From Acuticoccus kalidii (lineage in GTDB: Bacteria; Pseudomonadota; Alphaproteobacteria; Rhizobiales; Amorphaceae): DNA of 64,000 bases. The notes beneath the pieces were generated by a model. The model saw only the letters and a list, made by a program, of their open reading frames with translations. It was not told the origin of the DNA and did no database searches. The position numbers were made by a program, and so were the translations under genes. The stretch spans positions 248,001 through 312,000 of the forward strand of contig NZ_JAKGCS010000036.1 of NCBI RefSeq assembly GCF_021556395.1, read 5' to 3'. Below, piece by piece: positions 58,928-64,000 of this stretch (positions within the stretch are counted from its first letter, which is position 1; the number at the start of each line of letters is the position of its first letter).

Positions 58928-60252
58928 GGCAAGCGATGACGACGACGATGACGGCGCCCGCCGAGGCGCGCGATCTCAGCGCGAGCGAGGCCGCCCGCGC
59001 CATCTCCACCGGCCACCTCACGGCCGAGGCGCTCGCCCGCAGTTGCCTCGACCGCGTCGCCTCGCGTGACCGGCATGTCGAGGCATGGGCCCATATCGAC
59101 CCCGACCAGGTGATCGCCGACGCGCGAGCGGCCGACCGGGCCGGTCCCAAGGGGCCGCTTTACGGCGTCCCCGTCGCCTTCAAGGACATCATCGACGCGC
59201 GGGGCGCGCCGACGGGGTTCAACTCGCCGATTTATCCCGACTATCACCCGCGTTCCGATTCCGCGGTGTCCGCCCTCGTCCGCCTCGGTGGCGGCATCGT
59301 GATGGGCAAGGTCGCGACGACGGAGTTCGCGAACATGCACCCCGGCCCGTGCCGCAACCCGCTCGATCTCGAGCGGACGCCGGGCGGCTCGTCGTCCGGC
59401 TCGGCGGCGGCGGTGGCGGATCGTCAGGTTCCCCTCGCGCTCGGCACGCAGACGAGCGGGTCGATGCTCCGCCCCGCCGCCTATTGCGGCATCGTCGGCT
59501 ACAAGCCGAGCTTCGGGGAAATCAGCCGCGTCGGGGTGAAGCAGCAATCGGGCTCGTTCGACACGCTCGGCCTGTGCGCCCGCACGCTTCCCGATATTGC
59601 TTTGTTGCGCGCCGTTCTCACCCGCACGCCGCACGCGCCGTTGCAGCCCGCCGACCACCCGCCGCGCGTCCGCCTTTGCCGCATTCCCGAATGGATGGAC
59701 GCCGAAGAGCAGGGCCGCGTCCGGGTGGAGCGCGCCGCGAACGTCCTTGCGGACGCCGGATGCGACGTCGACGAGCTCGCCTTGCCGGCGGATCTCTTCG
59801 CCGAGTGGTTCGACGTGCACCGGCGCATCGCCAACTTCGAATCGGCGCGCAATTTCGCCTTCGAGACCGATCAGCATCGCGACAAGCTGAGCGCGACGAT
59901 CTATGAAGGCCGCATCCTGGACGGTCAGCGCACCACGTTGGACGCTTACGTGGCCGCTTGTCGCCAGGCGGAGGCGATGCGGATCTGGCTCGAAGGTGCG
60001 ATGGCCGAGGTCGATTGCCTCCTCACGCTCGCAGCGCCGGGCGAAGCCCCGCTCGGCATGGCGACCGGCCGGCCGACCTTCAACTCGCTGTGGACGCTCC
60101 TTTACGTTCCCTGCCTCTCGCTGCCGTATGGCAAGGGGGCGGCGGGGATGCCGCTTTCCGTGCAGCTCGTCGGCCACCGTTTCGCCGACGAGGCGCTGCT
60201 GTCGGCGGCGGCGACCGTCCAATGGATACTGGATACCGAGGACCCATCATGA
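58924..60252 (+). CDS. Amidase-signature family amidase
   Basis: Serine amidase of 442 residues. Triad Lys87 (VAFKDIIDA), cis-Ser156 (TPGGSSSGSAAAV) and nucleophile Ser180 (GTQTSGSMLRPAAYCG). It begins with an ATG overlapping the preceding stop (ATGA); another Met four codons on is possible. Its stop again overlaps the start of the AbrB gene. It is the fourth amidase of the cluster and the third in an unbroken coupled run, which argues for stepwise cleavage of one compound or handling of a family of amides. Confidence 0.91.
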   Translation: MRQAMTTTMTAPAEARDLSASEAARAISTGHLTAEALARSCLDRVASRDRHVEAWAHIDPDQVIADARAADRAGPKGPLYGVPVAFKDIIDARGAPTGFNSPIYPDYHPRSDSAVSALVRLGGGIVMGKVATTEFANMHPGPCRNPLDLERTPGGSSSGSAAAVADRQVPLALGTQTSGSMLRPAAYCGIVGYKPSFGEISRVGVKQQSGSFDTLGLCARTLPDIALLRAVLTRTPHAPLQPADHPPRVRLCRIPEWMDAEEQGRVRVERAANVLADAGCDVDELALPADLFAEWFDVHRRIANFESARNFAFETDQHRDKLSATIYEGRILDGQRTTLDAYVAACRQAEAMRIWLEGAMAEVDCLLTLAAPGEAPLGMATGRPTFNSLWTLLYVPCLSLPYGKGAAGMPLSVQLVGHRFADEALLSAAATVQWILDTEDPS

Positions 60253-61343
60253 CCAGCACGACCGAGCCGGAAACACCTGGCACGTCGCGCCACGACACCT
60301 TGACCACCCGTTTCAATGCGATGAGCCGCCCGGCCCGCATGATCGTCGCGCTTCTGATCGCGGTCGCGGCGGGCTATCTCGCGAGCCTCGCCCATATTCC
60401 GCTTCCCTGGCTCCTCGGCTCGCTGACGGCTTGCGCCGTCATCGCTTTGTCGGGCTTCGATCTCGGGGTCCACGACTATGTGCGCCGGGGCGGGCAGATC
60501 GCGGCGGGCTTTTCCGTCGGCGTCTTCTTCACGCCGGAGGTGCAGGAGCGCGTCCTCGATCTCGGCTGGCTGATGGTGGTCGGCGGCGTGTGCTCGATCA
60601 TCGCCTCGGTGTTCATCTCGATGCTGTTCGCGCGCGTCAGCGGGTGCGATCGAACGAGCAGCTTCTTTGCGATGATCCCCGGCGGTCTCGCCGAAATGGC
60701 GGGGCTCGCGCACCAATTCGGCGCCAACATCACCGTGGTGGCGCTCTCCCAGAGCCTGCGCATCGTGACGATCGTCTTCACCCTGCCGCCGGCGCTGACC
60801 CTCATCATGCGCCATTCCGACATCGATGCGATCCATCCCCCGGCGATGGAAACGATGTGGGTCGTGATCGGTCTCGTCCTCGCGACCGCATGTGCCTTCG
60901 GCGCGGCGCGTCTCAAGATCTTCAACCCTTGGCTGATCGGCGGGCTGATCGTCGGGATCGGCTTCGGCGCGACCTCCGTCGAGGCGATGTCCGCACCGAC
61001 CTATGTGCGCGTTCTCGCTCAGCTCGCGATCGGCGCGGCCCTCGGCGCCCGCTTCAAGTGGGACGTCTTGCGCGCACTCGGCGTCCGCTTCCTGCCGATC
61101 TCGATCTGCGCGACGCTGCTCCTCATCTGCGTCAACGTCTTCATCGCCTGGATGATGTCGTCTCACCTGCCGTTCGCGACCGGCGTCCTCGCGACCGCGC
61201 CGGGGGGCATCGCGGAAATGTCGCTGACCGCGGAGGCGCTCAATCTCGCGCCGCCTCTGGTGACGGCATGGCAGCTCGTGCGTATCCTTTTGGTTGCACT
61301 CCTGACGGGGCCGTTGTTCAAGCTCTTTCAGCGCATGACATGA
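60249..61343 (+). CDS. AbrB family membrane protein (putative transporter/regulator)
   Basis: Membrane protein of 364 residues made of two AbrB repeats (about 28-180 and 200-360), some ten membrane segments. Repeat signatures are IPLPWLLGSLTACAV near residue 50, MIPGGLAEMAGLAHQFGAN near residue 143 and ATAPGGIAEMSLTAEALNL near residue 319, the paired PGG-x-AEM motifs being diagnostic. The family is sometimes called ammonia monooxygenase-like, a misnomer. In this cluster it could export a product or take up a small molecule. It is coupled to the last amidase by ATGA. Confidence 0.88.
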   Translation: MTSTTEPETPGTSRHDTLTTRFNAMSRPARMIVALLIAVAAGYLASLAHIPLPWLLGSLTACAVIALSGFDLGVHDYVRRGGQIAAGFSVGVFFTPEVQERVLDLGWLMVVGGVCSIIASVFISMLFARVSGCDRTSSFFAMIPGGLAEMAGLAHQFGANITVVALSQSLRIVTIVFTLPPALTLIMRHSDIDAIHPPAMETMWVVIGLVLATACAFGAARLKIFNPWLIGGLIVGIGFGATSVEAMSAPTYVRVLAQLAIGAALGARFKWDVLRALGVRFLPISICATLLLICVNVFIAWMMSSHLPFATGVLATAPGGIAEMSLTAEALNLAPPLVTAWQLVRILLVALLTGPLFKLFQRMT

Positions 61344-61346
61344 GGA

Positions 61347-61366
61347 ATGGCGCGGTTTCGCGCCAT
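61347..61366 (+). terminator. Hairpin after the AbrB gene, weak terminator
   Basis: ATGGCGCG-GTTT-CGCGCCAT, an eight-base perfect stem starting three bases after the stop. Only CCTT follows, so it may end the amidase transcript partly or protect its 3' end. The GntR gene begins 54 bases on. Confidence 0.5.
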
Positions 61367-61420
61367 CCTTCGACGATGCGTTCGCCCGCGCGGCGCCTCT
61401 CCGTCCACTCGCGAGTCCTC

Positions 61421-62152
61421 ATGTCGGTTGTCGATCGAAGCGCGGAGGCGCTCCCCCTCCACAAGCAGATTAAGGCGGATCTCGTTCGCAGGATCACGAC
61501 CGGCGAATGGTGGCCCGGCGAGCTGATGCCGAGCGAGACGGCGCTGGCCGCGGAATACGGCGTCAGCGTCGGGACGACGCGCAAGGCGATCGACGCCCTC
61601 GTGCAGGACAATCTCGTCGTCCGCCAACGTGGCCGGGGGACGACCGTCAACTCCACCCGCCAGCGCTACAAGCCCTATCATTTCGATCGGTTCGCCAACG
61701 CAAAGGGGGAGCGGGCGGCGGAGACGACGCTTTATCGATCCTGTGAGGCGGCGAAGGCGAGCGCGGCGGAGGCGGCCTATTTCGGCCTGTCGCGGGGCGC
61801 GCCGGTGGTGAAGATCCGCCGCGTCCGCGTCGCCGGCAAGACGCCGGTGGTGGTGGAGGACATCCTGTTGCGGGGCGACCGCTGTCCGAATATCGCGAGC
61901 CTGTTGTTGGACGCCAAGCCCACCAGCGTCTACGCCTTGATCGAGCGCACGTTCCATATCCTGATCATCCGCGTGGAGGATAAAGTCCGCGCCGTCGCGG
62001 CCGACGAGGACATCGCGGCGACCCTCGAAATCGCGCCCGGCGAGGCGATTCTCGAAGTCGACCGGCTCGCGTTCGATCCGGCGGGCGACGTGATCGAGCA
62101 CCGGATTCTGTCCGTGCGCAACAGCATCCATTACACCAACGACTTCACCTGA
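61421..62152 (+). CDS. GntR family regulator, HutC subfamily
   Basis: Transcription factor of 243 residues. Winged helix domain about 10-75 (LPLHKQIKADLVRRITTGEW, then AAEYGVSVGTTRKAIDALV and VRQRGRGTTV). The UTRA ligand domain follows (about 95-240; APVVKIRRVRVAGKTPVVVED and GEAILEVDRLAFD). It is the probable regulator of the amidase cluster, sensing an imported amide or a product. The ribosome site before the ATG is weak (GCGAG). No gene-distal palindrome matching the usual GT-N-AC core was recognised. Confidence 0.9.
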   Translation: MSVVDRSAEALPLHKQIKADLVRRITTGEWWPGELMPSETALAAEYGVSVGTTRKAIDALVQDNLVVRQRGRGTTVNSTRQRYKPYHFDRFANAKGERAAETTLYRSCEAAKASAAEAAYFGLSRGAPVVKIRRVRVAGKTPVVVEDILLRGDRCPNIASLLLDAKPTSVYALIERTFHILIIRVEDKVRAVAADEDIAATLEIAPGEAILEVDRLAFDPAGDVIEHRILSVRNSIHYTNDFT

Positions 62153-62263
62153 ATGGCGCTGATGCCGGCCGGGGTGTGCAGCGCTCCGGGGCATTATCAA
62201 ATGATGGGTTCATCTCTTCGCAAAGATGTTGCACGTAGAGGCCAGAGTGGGGGTGTGTTGAGG

Positions 62264-62292
62264 GTCGCAAGGCGGTTTTCCGTTCCTGCGAC
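62264..62292 (+). other. Bulged hairpin in the leader of the sensor gene
   Basis: GTCGCA-A-GG-CGG-TTTT-CCG-TT-CC-TGCGAC, eleven pairs with two small bulges. It sits 28 bases before the sensor start and has no T-run, so it is a leader structure or the 3' end of the GntR message. Confidence 0.4.
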
Positions 62293-62319
62293 GCACGCCA
62301 TTTGGGGTGTCTTCCGGCG

Positions 62320-64000
62320 GTGTTACGCTCGACGATCGCGCTAATCTCAGGGCTGGTATTGGGTTGCGTTCTGGCGATCCTGCAGGCGATCACGCCTGCG
62401 ATGGCGCTCGACCTGGACGACGCCGAACGCAGCTGGCTCGAGGCCAATCGGAGGGTCAGCGTCGGCGTCGTCTCCGACAACGAGCCTTACTCCTTTTTCC
62501 GCAACGGGCAGACGATGGGCTGGACCGTCGACGTTCTGCGCCGTGTGGCCGACATCGCCGGCTTCGAGTTCAATATCCGGCTCGGAACGTGGCCGGAGAT
62601 CTATGACAGCTTCCGCAAAGGCGGGATCGACGTCATCGCGGACATCTCGCAGACCGCGGCCCGCAACGAATTCATCAATTTCACGGACGCCTACCATCTG
62701 CGCCGGACCGTGGTTTTCCACAATGTCGGCCATCCGTTCGTCGATCCGACGGATCTCGACGCGATGCGGCAGAAGCGCATCGGCGTCATCAAGGACATTT
62801 ATTACGGGACGGCCCTGCGCGAGGCGGGCTTTGACCTCGTGGAATATGACAGTTATCGCGACCTGATGGCCGCGCTCGCCTTCGGCTGGGTGGATGCCGC
62901 CCTTGCGGCCGAGATGACGGGGCAGTTCTTCGCGCGCGAGAACGGTTTCTCGAACATCGCGGTCGCCGGCACGCTGCCTCTCGCGGGGGTGACGCTGGAG
63001 GATTTCCACCTCGGCACGCTGAAGACCGGCGACGCCGACGGGGCGATCCGTTCGCAGATTCTCAGTAAGGCCGTCGCGGCGCTTTCGACCGAGGACCTTG
63101 CGGCGATCACCGAGGAGTGGCTCGCTTACCGCACCGGCCGCAATCCGACGGCGCTGCCGCTGCGCCTCCTTCCCGAGGAGCAGGCCTTCATCGCCGAAGC
63201 GCCGCCGCTGAAGATCGGCTTCATCAGCGACTATGAGCCGTTCAGCTTCCTTTCGGCAGGGGTCGGCCAGGGGTTCGCGGTCGATCTCGCGCATGAGATC
63301 TCGGCCCGGACGGGGCTCGTTCTCGAACCGGTTTTCGACAATTGGTCGACCCTTCTCGACAATTTTCAGGCCGGCGATCTCGACATCATATCGAACATCT
63401 CGTTCACCGAGGACCGGGCCGCCTACACGCTGTTTTCGCGGGAGTATCACCGCATTCCGAACACGGTGTTCGTGCGCTCCGGGTTCGGGCCCTATCGGGG
63501 TCTCGACTCGCTGGTCGACAAGCGGGTCGGGATCGGCAAGGGCATCTATTACGCCGACACGCTTCAGGCGCGTCTGTCGAATGTCGTCACCTACGAGACC
63601 CAGGACGACATCTTGAAGGGGCTCGCGGCCGGCGAGGTCGACGTTGCGATCATGGCGCTGTCCAACGGGAACGCGATCATCCGCAAGCTCGGGCTCATCA
63701 ATATCGAGATCGGCGGCGAGTTCCTGATGGACGGGATCGAGCGGGAGGATCTGCGATACGGCATCTCCCCACAATTTCCCTATGCCCGAAGCATCATCGA
63801 TCGGGCGATGAGCGCGATCCCGTTCTCGCGCTGGAACGAGCTCGAGACGCGCTGGCTGGGGCCGGCTTTCGCGAGCCTTCACAGCGATCGCGCGCCGCTC
63901 ACGATGGCGGAGCGGGATTATCTCAGCGAGAAGGGGGTCATCAAAGCCTGTATCGATCCCGACATGGCGCCCTACACGGCGATCGACAAAGACGGCAAGT
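62320..64000 (+). CDS. BvgS-like multi-domain periplasmic-binding sensor (partial)
   Basis: Open to the window edge, 560 residues seen. A signal or anchor segment is at about 4-30 (STIALISGLVLGCVLAILQA). Three tandem type 2 (SBP_bac_3) venus-flytrap domains follow: the first begins RVSVGVVSDNEPYSFF near residue 45, the second LKIGFISDYEPFSFL near residue 300, and a third begins VIKACIDPDMAPYTAID at the very end. Repeated binding domains at the N-terminus are the mark of BvgS/EvgS-type histidine kinases or of diguanylate cyclases; the output domain is outside the window. I start at the GTG at 62320; a TTG six codons upstream is possible. Confidence 0.8.
   Translation, partial: MLRSTIALISGLVLGCVLAILQAITPAMALDLDDAERSWLEANRRVSVGVVSDNEPYSFFRNGQTMGWTVDVLRRVADIAGFEFNIRLGTWPEIYDSFRKGGIDVIADISQTAARNEFINFTDAYHLRRTVVFHNVGHPFVDPTDLDAMRQKRIGVIKDIYYGTALREAGFDLVEYDSYRDLMAALAFGWVDAALAAEMTGQFFARENGFSNIAVAGTLPLAGVTLEDFHLGTLKTGDADGAIRSQILSKAVAALSTEDLAAITEEWLAYRTGRNPTALPLRLLPEEQAFIAEAPPLKIGFISDYEPFSFLSAGVGQGFAVDLAHEISARTGLVLEPVFDNWSTLLDNFQAGDLDIISNISFTEDRAAYTLFSREYHRIPNTVFVRSGFGPYRGLDSLVDKRVGIGKGIYYADTLQARLSNVVTYETQDDILKGLAAGEVDVAIMALSNGNAIIRKLGLINIEIGGEFLMDGIEREDLRYGISPQFPYARSIIDRAMSAIPFSRWNELETRWLGPAFASLHSDRAPLTMAERDYLSEKGVIKACIDPDMAPYTAIDKDGK

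Noticed and set aside
50960..59420. Repeated GC-rich stretches of about 35 bases in the amidase genes
   Set aside because: They encode the conserved TPGGSSSGSAAAV signature of the family, so the repeat follows from protein conservation and not from a mobile or regulatory repeat.
1..64000. CRISPR arrays, insertion sequences, prophage genes, rRNA
   Set aside because: No regularly spaced repeats, transposase or integrase motifs, phage genes or rRNA segments were recognised in the window.

Overview
The window is chromosomal DNA of a GC-rich (roughly two thirds G+C) alphaproteobacterium. It most likely belongs to the Hyphomicrobiales (Rhizobiales). Support comes from the fabI-phosphatase-aroC-ribB run, a cpdR next to tRNA-Val, a RibB with a dead GTP-cyclohydrolase half, divergent bet/cho choline genes, a SorAB-type sulfite dehydrogenase, and many GTG/TTG starts with 1-4 bp gene overlaps. 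No insertion sequence, phage gene or CRISPR array was seen. The genus is not identified.

Layout. (1) 1-8.7 kb, mostly housekeeping: YgfZ (cut by the left edge), a secreted hypothetical protein, a LysE exporter, an SRAP/YedK DNA-protein cross-link protein, an FAD-linked 2-hydroxyacid dehydrogenase, then a tightly packed fabI / phosphatase / aroC / ribB / membrane-protein operon. (2) 8.8-17.2 kb, small-molecule catabolism: a LigI-like amidohydrolase, a Gfo/Idh/MocA dehydrogenase, a crotonase, an acyl-CoA dehydrogenase, an SDR and a LacI-type regulator, followed by a flavoprotein. (3) 17.6-21.3 kb: a three-subunit PaoABC-like molybdenum aldehyde dehydrogenase ending in a clear terminator. (4) 21.3-28.1 kb, glycine betaine module: betI-betB-betA on the minus strand and choXWV on the plus strand, with a BetI-type palindrome between them. 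(5) 28.1-30.7 kb: a DUF1445 protein and SorAB sulfite dehydrogenase. (6) 30.7-38.9 kb: a seven-gene minus-strand operon with a Gfo/Idh/MocA oxidoreductase, a DUF993 aldolase-like protein, a tripartite tricarboxylate-type transporter (TctC-B-A) and two TIM-barrel isomerases, next to a TetR regulator and a TetR-like operator. (7) 39-49.9 kb: an amino-acid dehydrogenase, a GNAT acetyltransferase, PBP1A, polA, a DMT exporter, hisN, a probable trans-acting sRNA, an N-formylglutamate amidohydrolase, cpdR and tRNA-Val(GAC). (8) 49.9-64 kb: a non-coding stretch with a perfect 24-bp palindrome, then an accessory cluster with four amidase-signature enzymes, an ABC importer, a 73-residue protein, an AbrB-type membrane protein, a HutC-type GntR regulator and the start of a BvgS-like multi-domain sensor.

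The best candidates for something new are: the four-amidase/ABC/AbrB cluster with a translationally coupled small protein that may be a GatC/AtzG-type partner; the DUF993 operon, which reads as an oxidise-isomerise-aldol-cleave route for an imported sugar acid or polyol; a DNA polymerase I whose 3'-5' proofreading site has lost three of its four metal-binding acidic residues; and a small RNA with CCUCC-type elements and a textbook terminator beside hisN. Several palindromes and intercistronic hairpins are reported separately. All functions are inferred from sequence reading alone; no database search was run.
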